NCBI RefSeq assembly: GCF_021390325.1
Contig: NZ_JAJUWU010000009.1
Location: 62,001-126,000 of the forward strand
Reading direction: 5' to 3'
Source of the DNA: Jiella avicenniae
GTDB taxonomy: Bacteria > Pseudomonadota > Alphaproteobacteria > Rhizobiales > Rhizobiaceae
Length of the DNA: 64,000 bases
Shown here: positions 7,324 to 16,238 of the stretch, one piece after another
How positions within the stretch are numbered: position 1 is the stretch's first letter
How the letters are laid out: each line of letters begins with the position of its first letter
The notes under the pieces: model-generated
Seen by the model: the letters and a program-made list of their open reading frames with translations, nothing else
Told to the model about the DNA's origin: nothing
Database searches by the model: none
Made by a program: the position numbers and the translations under genes

Positions 7324-7577
7324 TGGCTCGCTTCATCGTCTCCTACACGTTCCACGCCAGTGCGAGCGACTCGATAGAGGCTGCCTCAAAAGAGGAGGCG
7401 GAACGTCTCGTCTCTGAGCGCATCGAAGCCGACGATTTCCAGCTCGACGCCGATGAGATCGACGATGTGGATTTCTCCGTTCAGGAGTTCCACCCGGTCA
7501 CGCGCGACGGCAAGCAGATGTGGACGACCCACGTCCGCGATGGCGACACGCCGGGACATGTGGAGGCCGGCCAATGA
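7323..7577 (+). CDS. Acidic small phage protein (84 aa)
   Basis: The ATG at 7,323 overlaps the previous stop; a GTG three bases earlier is also possible. The protein is strongly acidic (DDFQLDADEIDDVDF near residue 45), which could mimic DNA charge or simply reflect a small regulatory fold. The first half resembles a beta-alpha-beta pattern (FIVSYTFHASASDSIEAAS). No family is recognised. Its stop overlaps the next start as ATGA. Confidence 0.65.
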   Translation: MARFIVSYTFHASASDSIEAASKEEAERLVSERIEADDFQLDADEIDDVDFSVQEFHPVTRDGKQMWTTHVRDGDTPGHVEAGQ

Positions 7578-7972
7578 CCTCCCGCTCAATCTGGTGCTGC
7601 GGCTGCGGCGCCGAGGTCTCCGCTTGTCTGACGGACGGCGGAGAGGTCTATCCGCATCGCCGTGACTTGGCCGACCTGCCGTTCTGGAAGTGTGACGGCT
7701 GCGGCAACTTCGTCGGCTGTCACCACAAGACGAGGAAACGAACGCGCCCGCTCGGCTGCATCCCGACGCCCGAGATCAAGAACGCGCGGCAGCACATTCA
7801 TCGGCTGATCGACCCGCTTTGGAAGAGCGGAGCGATGTCGCGTCGGGGCGTATACACGGCAATTGCCGACGTTCTCGGCATCCCGGAATTCCACACCGCC
7901 GAAATCCGATCTGTCGAAGAGGCGCGTCGTGTCTATGCGGCAGCGCAGTCGATCGCGAAGGAGGCCGCCTGA
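7574..7972 (+). CDS. Zinc-finger protein of the DUF3268 type
   Basis: The start is set at 7,574, which overlaps the previous stop; the longer frame upstream is a shadow. Cysteine pairs CCGCG (near residue 8) and CDGCG (near 41), then CHH, with EVYPHRRDLADLPFWKC between them, match the zinc-finger-containing PF11672 (DUF3268) proteins of phages. The C-terminal half (RRGVYTAIADVLGI) is helical. These proteins are thought to bind nucleic acid, though the function is unproven. It is coupled on both sides in the early operon. Confidence 0.8.
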   Translation: MTSRSIWCCGCGAEVSACLTDGGEVYPHRRDLADLPFWKCDGCGNFVGCHHKTRKRTRPLGCIPTPEIKNARQHIHRLIDPLWKSGAMSRRGVYTAIADVLGIPEFHTAEIRSVEEARRVYAAAQSIAKEAA

Positions 7973-8934
7973 TGGTCGCGCTTCCTTCCACCGCCATCTC
8001 GCCGACCATCGCGGCGATCGATGCGCATTATGAGGCGCATCAGGACACGAAGCATAATCAGCGCCTGACTGGCCGGATGCTGGCGGCTGAATGCGATCGT
8101 CGGATCTGGCTCGAGTTCCGATGGGCGGCGGAGCCTGCATCGTTTCCGGGATATATCGTCCGCGCCAATTTGCGGCGTGACGATGCCATCCAGGACGTCG
8201 TTCAAGCGTTAATCAGCCTTCGGATCTCCGTCCCTGATCTGGTCGTCGATCTCGTCGACCGGAAGACGCTTCGCGAGTTTCAGATCACCGCGATCGACGG
8301 TCATTTCGTGCAGAAGGTTCACGGAATGATCTCTGGGCTAATCGAAGCCCCGAAACGCGTGCATCTACTCTACACCGACAGACAGCGAGAGAAGGCGTTC
8401 AACCAGATCAGAAAAATGGGCCTCGCCGAAGCGGCTCCGGCCCGGATGCCCGCCATCCAGATCGGCATGCACTTCTTTGGCTTGGAGCGAGCATTTTACG
8501 TCGTCGAGAACAAGGACTCGAACGAGCTTCACGGCGAGCGCATCCGCTATGACGCGGCTCATTGCTACGCTCTGATGGCACGGGCGGATCGCGTCGTCGA
8601 AGCGTCGCGACCTCTGCCAAAAATCAGCGATGAACCGGATCACTGGATCTGCAAACGCTGTCCTTCGCATCCCGTCTGCCACGGCGGCGCCTTCGCACTC
8701 CGAAACTGCCGGACGTGCCTCCATAGCACTCCTGTCCCTGGCGGCGACGCGAAGTGGTGGTGCGAGCGCGACGGCCGCGAGCTGTCGATCGACGATCAGC
8801 GGGCCGGCTGCGGCAAGCACCTGTTTTTGCCCGATTTGGTTCCCGGAGATCAAGTCGACGCGGCCGAGGACGGATCGTCGGTCACGTACCGCATGCCGGA
8901 CGGGTCCGAGTGGATCGACGGGAGGGCTGCGTGA
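7972..8934 (+). CDS. PD-(D/E)XK nuclease-family protein with altered active site
   Basis: The 320-residue protein follows the phage Cas4/RecB-like nuclease pattern: an N-terminal ECDRRIWLEFRWA motif (residues about 40-52), a core region, NKDSNELHGERIRYD near 180, and a C-terminal cysteine cluster (CKRCPSHPVC, then CRTC). In the family the core normally reads GHxDG followed by an E-x-K strand. Here the matching places read KVHG and LLYTD, so the catalytic Asp, Glu and Lys seem to be missing. It may be a non-cleaving DNA-binding derivative. The start at 7,972 overlaps the previous stop. Confidence 0.75.
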   Translation: MVALPSTAISPTIAAIDAHYEAHQDTKHNQRLTGRMLAAECDRRIWLEFRWAAEPASFPGYIVRANLRRDDAIQDVVQALISLRISVPDLVVDLVDRKTLREFQITAIDGHFVQKVHGMISGLIEAPKRVHLLYTDRQREKAFNQIRKMGLAEAAPARMPAIQIGMHFFGLERAFYVVENKDSNELHGERIRYDAAHCYALMARADRVVEASRPLPKISDEPDHWICKRCPSHPVCHGGAFALRNCRTCLHSTPVPGGDAKWWCERDGRELSIDDQRAGCGKHLFLPDLVPGDQVDAAEDGSSVTYRMPDGSEWIDGRAA

Positions 8935-9278
8935 CCTCCTACCGTTTAAACGCCGAATGCCTTGAATGCGGGCGCCGTTTCACGCGCCTGCCGTTCCAGG
9001 CCCGCGAGTTCTGCTCGGCACAGTGCCGGCAGGGCTGGAACAACCGTCGCCTCCAGCGCGGCGCCGAGCTCTACGACCTCTACATGGCGCACCGCTTCGA
9101 ACGGGCCGATGCGAAGGCGCTCGGCGTGTTCCAGGCCATCAACCGTCTCGCGTCCGACTTTAGGGCCGAGGACCGGGAGCGCCGGGCCGGGCGCCGCTCA
9201 TGGCGCAAGCCGCGCGCGGTCATCGCCGAGCGGCCGTACCTCAAGGCAATCGCAACACAGGTGAGGGCAGGACGATGA
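8931..9278 (+). CDS. Small zinc-knuckle phage protein (115 aa)
   Basis: The GTG at 8,931 overlaps the upstream stop and is preceded by GGAGGG, which decides the start. Residues 9-35 hold two cysteine pairs (CLECG and CSAQC) around RRFTRLPFQAREF, a typical treble-clef or MYND-like zinc knuckle. The rest is basic and helical. The family resembles small phage DNA-binding proteins that accompany the sliding-clamp gene, but no function is established. Its stop overlaps the clamp start. Confidence 0.75.
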   Translation: MTSYRLNAECLECGRRFTRLPFQAREFCSAQCRQGWNNRRLQRGAELYDLYMAHRFERADAKALGVFQAINRLASDFRAEDRERRAGRRSWRKPRAVIAERPYLKAIATQVRAGR

Positions 9279-10426
9279 AGCTCGTCACGACTGCAAACGA
9301 TCTCCGTGCCGCCCTGGCAACCGTCAAGCCGGCGGTGACGAAGTGGGCGACGATCCCGATCCTGCAAACCGTCCTGTTCGACGGCGCAAAGGTCGCGGCG
9401 ACCGATCTCGACATGACCATCGAGACGAAGGTGGCGGCGAGCGAGGCGAGGGGCCGGGCCTGCATCTCGTTCCGACCGCTGGCGGCGCTGTGCCGGCATC
9501 TGCCGGCGGACGAGGTGATCACGATCGAGGCGAAGGGAACGACGGCGACGATCCGGTTCTCGTCCGGCATCTACAACCTCCCATCGCTGCCGGCGGACGA
9601 CTTCTCGACGATGGCCGGGCCGGAAGCCGAAGCGAAGCCCTTGGACGGTGAGGCTTTCGCCAAGGCGCTCCGGTTCGTGGCGCCGTTCATTTACGGCGAG
9701 GACATCCGATACTACCTCAGGGGCGTCTGCCTCAGCGCGGATCGCGATGAGAATTTCGGCCTTTTCGCGACGGACGGCCATCGGCTCGCCTTCCACCCGC
9801 TCGAATATCCGGCTGACTGGCAGGGGATGATCGTCCCGCACTATGCCGTGGCCGCGCTGCTCAAGATGCCGCCGGTCAAGACGGCCGCTATGCGCGGCGC
9901 GAAGGCCCGTTTCGACTGCGGCAGCGTCACCCTGACGACGAAGCTGATCGACGGCACCTTCCCGGACTGGCGCCGCGTCGTGCCGGCGATCGAGCCGGGC
10001 GCTCCGGCCATCTCACTCGACGTCGCGGAGACTTCGGCGGCGCTGCGGCGGATTGGCATGGCGAGGAAAGATCGCGGCGTCCCGCTGACGATCGCCGCCG
10101 ACAGGCGCGGCGTCGTTGCGCAGATGGGTGGCGAGTATTCCGAAGCGCAGGCCGTCGAGCGGCTGACGAGGGCGCGGTGCGATGCAGACGCCACGGCAGT
10201 GACGTCGTTCAACCCCGCCTATCTACGCGACATCCTGGGCGTCCATCGCGGCGCGGAGACGGTGCGGCTCTGGCCGAGCCATGACGGCCCGATGATCGTC
10301 CAGCAAGGCGAGGCCGATGCCTTCGCCGTGCTGATGCCGATGCGCGGCGGCGACGATGCGCGCGCTACTGCGGCTCTTGAAGAGTGGGCGCCTGAGGCTG
10401 CGCCGCTTCGGGAGGCGGCAGAATGA
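9275..10426 (+). CDS. DNA polymerase III beta sliding-clamp homologue
   Basis: The start at 9,275 overlaps the previous stop. The 383-residue product has the three-domain length and motifs of DnaN, including KWATIPILQTVLF (residues about 23-35), FATDGHRLAF near 165 and VLMPMR near the C-terminus. A clamp tethers the replicative polymerase to DNA, and a phage version may recruit or redirect the host Pol III holoenzyme. It lies in the early operon next to helicases and a primase. Phage-encoded clamps of this type are less usual in temperate siphophages. It diverges clearly from a host DnaN. Confidence 0.9.
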   Translation: MKLVTTANDLRAALATVKPAVTKWATIPILQTVLFDGAKVAATDLDMTIETKVAASEARGRACISFRPLAALCRHLPADEVITIEAKGTTATIRFSSGIYNLPSLPADDFSTMAGPEAEAKPLDGEAFAKALRFVAPFIYGEDIRYYLRGVCLSADRDENFGLFATDGHRLAFHPLEYPADWQGMIVPHYAVAALLKMPPVKTAAMRGAKARFDCGSVTLTTKLIDGTFPDWRRVVPAIEPGAPAISLDVAETSAALRRIGMARKDRGVPLTIAADRRGVVAQMGGEYSEAQAVERLTRARCDADATAVTSFNPAYLRDILGVHRGAETVRLWPSHDGPMIVQQGEADAFAVLMPMRGGDDARATAALEEWAPEAAPLREAAE

Positions 10427-11067
10427 TGGCGACCCCATCCATGCGCGTTCTCGTCGCCTGCGAATTTTCCGGCACCGTGCGCAATGCGTTCCTCGATCGC
10501 GGACACGATGCATGGTCCTGCGACCTTCTGCCGAGCGAGGACGGCAGCAATCGGCATATCAGAGGCGACGCCCGCGACATCCTTGAAGACGGCTGGGATT
10601 TGCTCATCGTCGCGCACCCGCCGTGCACTCGCCTCTGCAACAGCGGCGTCCGCTGGCTTTCGTCTCCGCCCCCGGGGCGGACGCGCGCCGAAATGTGGGC
10701 CGAGCTTGAGGAAGGCGCCGCGCTGTTCTCAGCGTTCTGGAACGCCCCGATCGAGCGCATCGCGGTCGAAAACCCGGTCATGCACCGGCACGCCAAAGAG
10801 CGGATCGTGAACTACGCCGAACCGGCTCAGTCGGTGCAGCCATGGCAGTTCGGCCACGGCGAGACGAAGCGCACCTGTCTGTGGCTCAAGAACCTTCCGA
10901 AGCTGACGCCGACCAACATCGTCGAGGGGCGCGCGCCGCGGGTGCATCGCATGTCGCCCGGGCCGGACAGGTGGCGCGAACGGTCGCGCTTCTTCACCGG
11001 CATCGCCGAGGCCATGGCTGACCAGTGGGGCGGATATACCGTCGAGCAGATCGCGAGGGCAGCATGA
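10423..11067 (+). CDS. DNA cytosine methyltransferase-like protein
   Basis: This 214-residue protein has a nucleotide-binding-like start (VLVACEFSGTVRNAFLDRGH, motif I), a Pro-Pro-Cys motif at residues 66-68 (AHPPCTRLC, motif IV) and an ENP motif at 116-118 (motif VI). It is thus a short member of the C5-cytosine methyltransferase superfamily without an obvious target-recognition domain. It may modify phage DNA against restriction, or the fold may serve another purpose. The gene is coupled to the clamp by an ATGA overlap and to the helicase downstream. Confidence 0.8.
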   Translation: MMATPSMRVLVACEFSGTVRNAFLDRGHDAWSCDLLPSEDGSNRHIRGDARDILEDGWDLLIVAHPPCTRLCNSGVRWLSSPPPGRTRAEMWAELEEGAALFSAFWNAPIERIAVENPVMHRHAKERIVNYAEPAQSVQPWQFGHGETKRTCLWLKNLPKLTPTNIVEGRAPRVHRMSPGPDRWRERSRFFTGIAEAMADQWGGYTVEQIARAA

Positions 11068-12473
11068 GCGACCTCTCCGCCTATCACGACCTGATCGCGC
11101 GCAAGGCGGTGGCGTTCCGGCCGCAGGGTTTCACCTCGTTCGACGAGGCCGAACTTCCGGACTGGATGTTTCCGCACCAGCGGCACGGCACGGCGTTCGC
11201 GCTGCGCGCCGGAACGGCAGCGCTGTTCTACGATACCGGCCTCGGAAAGACCGGCATGGCGCTCGCCTGGGGCGACGAGGTGGTTCGTCGGACCAACAAG
11301 CCGGTCTTGATGCTCGCGCCGCTTGCCGTCGCTGCGCAGCACGTCGCCGAGGCCGAACGCTTCGGCATCGTAGCCGCTCAGTCCCGCACCGGCGCCGCCC
11401 CGGTCGATCCGAAGATCGTCGTGACGAACTACGAGCGGCTCGACAAGGTGAATCCGGAACTGTGGGGCGGCGTCATCCTCGACGAGTCGTCTATCCTCAA
11501 ATCCTTCACTGGCAAGACGACGCGCAAGCTGATTTTGACATTCGAGCGCACGCCATATCGCCTCGCCTGTTCCGCCACCCCGGCGCCGAACGACCATACC
11601 GAGCTAGGTCAGCACTCCGAATTCCTCGGCGTGATGCATAGCCCGGAAATGCTCTCGCGTTGGTTCATCGCGGACCAGACGAACATGGGACGCTACCGGC
11701 TCAAGAAGCCGGCCGTTCGGCACTATTGGGACTGGGTGGCGAGCTGGGCACGCTGCGTCTCGAAGCCGTCCGATCTCGGACTGTCCGATGCCGGTTTCGA
11801 GATGCCGCCGCTGAACATGCACCGGCACCTCGTCAGTGCCGATCGCGGCATCGACGCCGGCGAGGAGAAGACGGGGCAGGGCATGCTGTTCCGCATCCCC
11901 GATCTGTCGGCAACTTCCGTCCATCGCGAAAAGCGGCTGACGACCGCGGCGCGTGCGGCGAAGCTGGCCGAGATCGTCACTGCCGAGCCGGCAGAGCCGT
12001 GGGTGATCTGGGTCGAGACGGATTATGACGCCGACGCGGTGAAGGAGGTCCTGCCGGATGCCGTTGAGGTGCGCGGATCGATGCCGATCGACAAGAAGGA
12101 GGAGAGGCTCCAGGGGTTTGCCTCCGGCGCGATCCGGATCCTCCTGACCAAGCCGTCGATCGCAGGCTACGGGCTCAATTACCAGCACTGCGCCCGGCAG
12201 GCATTCATGGGGCTCTCGTTCTCCTATGAGAGCTTCTACCAAGCTGTCCGCCGGTGCTGGCGCTTTCGCCAGACGCGCCCGGTCGACGTGCATGTCATCT
12301 GCGCCGACACCGAGGACGCGATCTGGCAGGTGGTCAGCCGAAAGGCCGGCGATCACGACGCAATGAAGGCCGAAATGGCCGCCGCAATGGCGCGCGTCGC
12401 CCTGACTTCCCGAACCCTTCAGACCTATCAACCCGAGATGGAGGCCGCGCTTCCCGCGTGGATGCTGCCATGA
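11064..12473 (+). CDS. SNF2-like phage helicase/ATPase
   Basis: The start at 11,064 overlaps the previous stop. Residues 56-63 (YDTGLGKT) form motif I, DESS at 140-143 motif II, and SATPAPN near 170 motif III. Late motifs include AGYGLNYQHC and QAVRRCWRFRQ. This is the phage SNF2/DEAD-like helicase of about 470 residues that typically lies just before a DNA methylase, as here. It probably translocates on double-stranded DNA. Replication or anti-restriction roles are inferred from the neighbouring methyltransferases. Confidence 0.85.
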   Translation: MSDLSAYHDLIARKAVAFRPQGFTSFDEAELPDWMFPHQRHGTAFALRAGTAALFYDTGLGKTGMALAWGDEVVRRTNKPVLMLAPLAVAAQHVAEAERFGIVAAQSRTGAAPVDPKIVVTNYERLDKVNPELWGGVILDESSILKSFTGKTTRKLILTFERTPYRLACSATPAPNDHTELGQHSEFLGVMHSPEMLSRWFIADQTNMGRYRLKKPAVRHYWDWVASWARCVSKPSDLGLSDAGFEMPPLNMHRHLVSADRGIDAGEEKTGQGMLFRIPDLSATSVHREKRLTTAARAAKLAEIVTAEPAEPWVIWVETDYDADAVKEVLPDAVEVRGSMPIDKKEERLQGFASGAIRILLTKPSIAGYGLNYQHCARQAFMGLSFSYESFYQAVRRCWRFRQTRPVDVHVICADTEDAIWQVVSRKAGDHDAMKAEMAAAMARVALTSRTLQTYQPEMEAALPAWMLP

Positions 12474-13369
12474 AAGTTCTCGACAAAGCTCAAGGCGACG
12501 GATGGGCCGCCTACAATGCCGACACGGTTGAATTCACCGCCGGCATGCCATCCAACTCGATCGACTTCAGCGTCTACTCTCCGCCGTTCTCGTCGCTCTA
12601 CATCTATTCGGAGAGCGAGCGGGACATGGGCAATGTCTCGTCGCACGACGAGTTCTTCGAGAGCTATCGGCCGCTGATCCGCGACAAGCTGCGCGTGACC
12701 CGGCCGGGGCGCCTGACGGCGATCCACGTCAAGGATCTGGTCTACTACTCGAACAGCAGCGCCAAGGGCGATCGCGGCCTCTACCACTTCACCGGCGACT
12801 GCATCCGTCATCACGTCGATCTCGGCTGGACCTTCCATCGCCTGATCACGGTCGAGCGCTGCCCGGTCAAGGAAATGCAGAAGACGAAGGCGGACCGCCT
12901 TCTCTACAAGCATTTCCGCGAGGACGCTGCGCGGACCGGCGGCGGCATGCCGGAATACATCGCCGTGTTCCGAAAGTGGGCGGATGGAATGACCGACACC
13001 GATCCAGTTCTGCATCCGCCGGCAGAATTCCCGCTCGACGTCTGGCAGGAATGGGCGAACCCAGTGTGGCGCGGCTTGCCCGAAACGGACGTTCTCAATG
13101 TCGGCGCGAAATCCGACGAAGAGCGCCACCTTTGCCCCATGCCCCTCAACCTGACGAGGCGGCTCGTGCTCCAATACACGAACCCGAACGAGACGGTCTA
13201 TTCGCCGTTCCTCGGCATCGGCAGCGAGGGGTACGTGTCAATCCGGCACGGCCGAAGGTTCATCGGCACCGAGCTGAAGCCGGAATACTTTCGTCGAGCG
13301 GTGCACAATCTGAAGGAGGCGGAGGGCAACCGCCTGGTCGGCGACCTTCTAGCGGGAGCGACGGCATGA
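12470..13369 (+). CDS. DNA methyltransferase (N6-adenine/N4-cytosine type, beta class)
   Basis: The 299-residue protein has SPPF at residues 37-40 (motif IV) near the N-terminus and YSPFLGIGSEG near 244 (motif I), the circularly ordered arrangement of beta-class amino-methyltransferases. It probably methylates adenine N6 or cytosine N4 in phage DNA. The start overlaps the helicase stop (ATGA), so helicase and methylase are co-translated. The target site cannot be predicted. An aberrant longer frame upstream is a shadow. Confidence 0.85.
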   Translation: MKVLDKAQGDGWAAYNADTVEFTAGMPSNSIDFSVYSPPFSSLYIYSESERDMGNVSSHDEFFESYRPLIRDKLRVTRPGRLTAIHVKDLVYYSNSSAKGDRGLYHFTGDCIRHHVDLGWTFHRLITVERCPVKEMQKTKADRLLYKHFREDAARTGGGMPEYIAVFRKWADGMTDTDPVLHPPAEFPLDVWQEWANPVWRGLPETDVLNVGAKSDEERHLCPMPLNLTRRLVLQYTNPNETVYSPFLGIGSEGYVSIRHGRRFIGTELKPEYFRRAVHNLKEAEGNRLVGDLLAGATA

Positions 13370-13857
13370 TCAGGAACGCAATCATTAAGCTGGCGCCTCG
13401 CCTGATTGCGATGGCTTCCAAACGTCCGCCGAACGTCGAAATCGGCGGTCGCCGCGATCCATACCTTCGCCGATGGTTCCTCATCCCGCGCAATCGATGG
13501 TTCAACGTCTACCTGCACGAGTTCTGCCGGTCCGACGACGACCGAGCGCTTCATGATCATCCGTGGTGGAACCTGTCGATCCTTCTCCGGGGGCAGTATG
13601 TCGAGCACACGATATCGGACGGCGGCATTAACGTTCGAACGCGCCGCGTGGCTGGCGATATCAAGTTCCGAAAGGCCAGCGCCGCCCATCGCATCGAACT
13701 GACCGACGGCCATTGCTGGACGCTATTCATCACCGGGCCGCGCTTGCGCGAATGGGGGTTCCACTGCCCAAAGGGTTGGGTGCCGTGGCGCGTATTCACA
13801 TCCGGCCCGAACGGCGAGACCGTCGGCCGCGGTTGCGGGGAGGATGACCATGTTTGA
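13366..13857 (+). CDS. Cupin-like phage protein (163 aa)
   Basis: Residues about 50-140 form a cupin-like jelly roll, with RALHDHPWWNLSILLRG giving the His-x-His metal-binding part, and further histidines near SAAHRIEL and GFHCPKGW. The start at 13,366 overlaps the upstream stop as ATGA. Cupins bind small ligands or act as metal-dependent enzymes; nothing indicates the substrate here. Similar genes occur in early operons of alphaproteobacterial phages. A role in nucleotide or modified-base metabolism would be speculative. Confidence 0.75.
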   Translation: MIRNAIIKLAPRLIAMASKRPPNVEIGGRRDPYLRRWFLIPRNRWFNVYLHEFCRSDDDRALHDHPWWNLSILLRGQYVEHTISDGGINVRTRRVAGDIKFRKASAAHRIELTDGHCWTLFITGPRLREWGFHCPKGWVPWRVFTSGPNGETVGRGCGEDDHV

Positions 13858-15466
13858 GCTTCGCCCGTACCAGCGCGCCTCTCTCGACGCCCTCTACAGC
13901 TACTGGGACTGCGGCGGCGGTAACCCGCTCGTGGTCCTGCCGACAGGCGCCGGCAAGTCGCTCGTCATCGCGAAGCTCGTCGAAGAGGTGATGGAGCAGT
14001 TCGATATCCGCGTCGCCATCGTGACGCATTCCAAGGAGCTGATCGAGCAAAACTTTCAGGAGCTTCTGCGGCTATGGCCGAGCGCGCCGGCGGGCATCTA
14101 CTCGGCCAGCGTCGGGCGTCGCGACAGCCATGCGAAGATCCTGTTCTGCGGCATCCAGTCGGTATGGCGGAAGGTCGATCTGATCGCGCCTCGGCAGCTC
14201 GTCATCGTGGACGAGGCGCACCTCATCCCGCGCAACTCGGCGACCATGTACGGCAAGTTCTTCGAACGGATGCGCGACATCACGCCGGATATGCGTGTCT
14301 GCGGCCTGACGGCGACGCCCTATCGCCTCGACAGTGGCCGGCTGGACAGCGGCGCCGACGCGATGTTCGACAAGATCGTCTACGAGGCAAGCGTCATTGA
14401 CCTGATCGAGGGCGGGTATCTGTCGCCGCTGATCAGCAAGGCGAGCGCGGCGCAGGTCGATCTGTCCAAGGTGTCGGTGCGGGGCGGGGAGTTTCTGCCG
14501 GCGTCGCTTGAGGCCGCCTCCATGGCCGGCGATCTCGTTGACCGGGCCGTCTCGGAACTCGTCGCCTACGGTCAGGGCCGCAAGGCGTGGCTGGCGTTCT
14601 GCTCGGGCATTGGACACGCCAATGCCGTCAGAGACGCGATCCGGGCGCGCGGCGTCACCGCCGAGACGGTCGACGGCACGATGGATAAAGGCCAGCGGGA
14701 GAGCGTCATCCGGCGCTTCCGCAATGGCGAGATCCGCTGCCTAACTTCGGTCAACGTGCTTTCGATCGGCTTCAACGTCCCGCATGTCGATCTGATCGCG
14801 CTGATGCGAGGAACGCAGTCGACCGGCCTCTACGTCCAGCAGGTGGGCCGTGGGTTCCGCAGGGCTCATGGCAAAAAAAACGCCCTGATCCTCGACTTCG
14901 CCAACGTGATCCGGATGCACGGCCCGATCGACGCCGTGTCGGTTCTTCCGACAGGATCCTCTTCCGGTGAGGAGAAAGCCACCGTCTCCGATGTGCGCGC
15001 AAAGGAATGCCCGGAGTGCGAAAGCCTCGTCGCGCTGAACGCCAGCCGGTGCCCGCATTGCGATCACGAATGGCCGCGTGAGGAGAAGCCGAAGCACGAG
15101 GCCGAGGCGGACGGGACCGCCGGCATCCTCACCACGGAGCGCGTGCCGCCGCAGATGATCCCGGTTGTCGACTGGGAATTGAAGCGGTGGACCAAGGCGG
15201 GCGCGCCGGACAGCATCCGTGTCGACTACCTGGCCGGCCTGCAGCGCTATCCGGAGTGGGTGTGTCCGGAGCACGGCGGCTATGCCGGTCACAAGGCTTC
15301 GGAGTGGTGGGCGGCCCATGGCGGCGCCGCTCCGTTCCCGAAGACGGCCGACGAGGCGCTGGAGCGTGCTGGCGAGCTGACGGCTCCGGCCACAATCAGC
15401 GTCCGGCCGGACGGCAAGTTCTTCCGCATCGTCGGGCGGACATTCGATCAGAGGAGGGCGGCGTGA
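13850..15466 (+). CDS. SF2 DEAD/DEAH-box helicase, RadD-like, with zinc ribbon
   Basis: The ATG at 13,850 is preferred over 13,844 because the GGGGAGG site then has six bases of spacing. Motifs are PTGAGKS (residues 31-37), DEAH (121-124), TATPYR near 155 and QQVGRGFRR near 340. A Cys4 zinc ribbon (CPEC and CPHC) follows near residue 395. The architecture matches phage helicases related to RadD/YejH, probably used in replication or recombination. A C-terminal region of about 120 residues is unassigned. It overlaps the cupin gene by eight bases. Confidence 0.88.
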   Translation: MFELRPYQRASLDALYSYWDCGGGNPLVVLPTGAGKSLVIAKLVEEVMEQFDIRVAIVTHSKELIEQNFQELLRLWPSAPAGIYSASVGRRDSHAKILFCGIQSVWRKVDLIAPRQLVIVDEAHLIPRNSATMYGKFFERMRDITPDMRVCGLTATPYRLDSGRLDSGADAMFDKIVYEASVIDLIEGGYLSPLISKASAAQVDLSKVSVRGGEFLPASLEAASMAGDLVDRAVSELVAYGQGRKAWLAFCSGIGHANAVRDAIRARGVTAETVDGTMDKGQRESVIRRFRNGEIRCLTSVNVLSIGFNVPHVDLIALMRGTQSTGLYVQQVGRGFRRAHGKKNALILDFANVIRMHGPIDAVSVLPTGSSSGEEKATVSDVRAKECPECESLVALNASRCPHCDHEWPREEKPKHEAEADGTAGILTTERVPPQMIPVVDWELKRWTKAGAPDSIRVDYLAGLQRYPEWVCPEHGGYAGHKASEWWAAHGGAAPFPKTADEALERAGELTAPATISVRPDGKFFRIVGRTFDQRRAA

Positions 15467-15816
15467 TGCGAGTTCTCGTTTGTGGCGGGCGTGACTTCTC
15501 GGACGAAAACGCGGCGTGGAACAATCTTTCGCGGCTGTTTGATGAGATCGGCGATCCGTCGATCATCATCCACGGTGGATCGCCTGGGGCTGACAGCATT
15601 GCCGAAGACTATGCGCAGCGGACGAACTGCCGCTCCCATGCCTTCAGGGCAAATTGGAAGAAGCACGGCAAGGCGGCCGGTCCGATCTGTAACCAGCGCA
15701 TGATCGATGAAGGGAAGCCAGACGTCGTTGTCGCGTTCCCCGGCGGACGTGGAACTGCGGACATGGTTCGTCGGGCGAAGGATGCGGGCATTCGAGTGAT
15801 CGAGGTGTCAGCATGA
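15466..15816 (+). CDS. DUF2493 / SLOG-family (YspA-type) protein
   Basis: The start at 15,466 is coupled to the helicase stop (TGATG). The 116-residue protein begins MRVLVCGGRDFSDEN and contains IIHGGSPGADSIAE and VVAFPGGRGTADM, the phosphate-binding loops of the YspA/DUF2493 branch of the SLOG Rossmann-like superfamily. SLOG proteins bind nucleotide-derived ligands. The phage version could sense or degrade a nucleotide signal, but neither the ligand nor activity is known. Confidence 0.88.
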   Translation: MRVLVCGGRDFSDENAAWNNLSRLFDEIGDPSIIIHGGSPGADSIAEDYAQRTNCRSHAFRANWKKHGKAAGPICNQRMIDEGKPDVVVAFPGGRGTADMVRRAKDAGIRVIEVSA

Positions 15817-16238
15817 CCTTCACGGCTCACTCCTCCTTCACGCAGCGAGGCATCGAACGCATCAGGCGAGAGCGAGGCATGAGGCTATTGCCGCCGCCGG
15901 AAAGCTCAGCCGTCTTTGCTCCTGATTACTACCGCCTCGTGGTCGACACATTCACGCTTCCCAAGCCGCGAGAGCGGTTCACCATGCGGGAGATCATGGA
16001 CCGGATCGCCAAGGCGTGCGGTGTGACGGTGATGGATATTCGGAGCCCTGGTAGGTCGAAGCGCCTGATCATTCCGAGGCAGGCGTTCTACTACTGGGCA
16101 AAACGCCTGACCGGCAACTCCTATCCGCAGATCGGCCGCTTCTGCGGCGGTCGCGACCATTCCACGGTTCTGTATGGCGTCGTGGCCTACCAGAAGAAGC
16201 GCGGGGAGATGGGACGCCATGTCCGCTCCATCGCGTGA
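15813..16238 (+). CDS. DnaA domain-IV-like DNA-binding protein
   Basis: The C-terminal half carries the DnaA domain IV signature: AFYYWAKRLTGNSYPQIGRF, then GGRDHSTVLYGV (residues about 113-124), which in DnaA contacts the origin box. The ATPase domain is absent, and the N-terminal 50 residues are unique. It probably binds a specific phage sequence. The iteron array at 19,026-19,176 is an attractive target because it lies just past the primase gene. It would then be a replication initiator or origin recogniser; this is inference. Confidence 0.85.
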   Translation: MTFTAHSSFTQRGIERIRRERGMRLLPPPESSAVFAPDYYRLVVDTFTLPKPRERFTMREIMDRIAKACGVTVMDIRSPGRSKRLIIPRQAFYYWAKRLTGNSYPQIGRFCGGRDHSTVLYGVVAYQKKRGEMGRHVRSIA

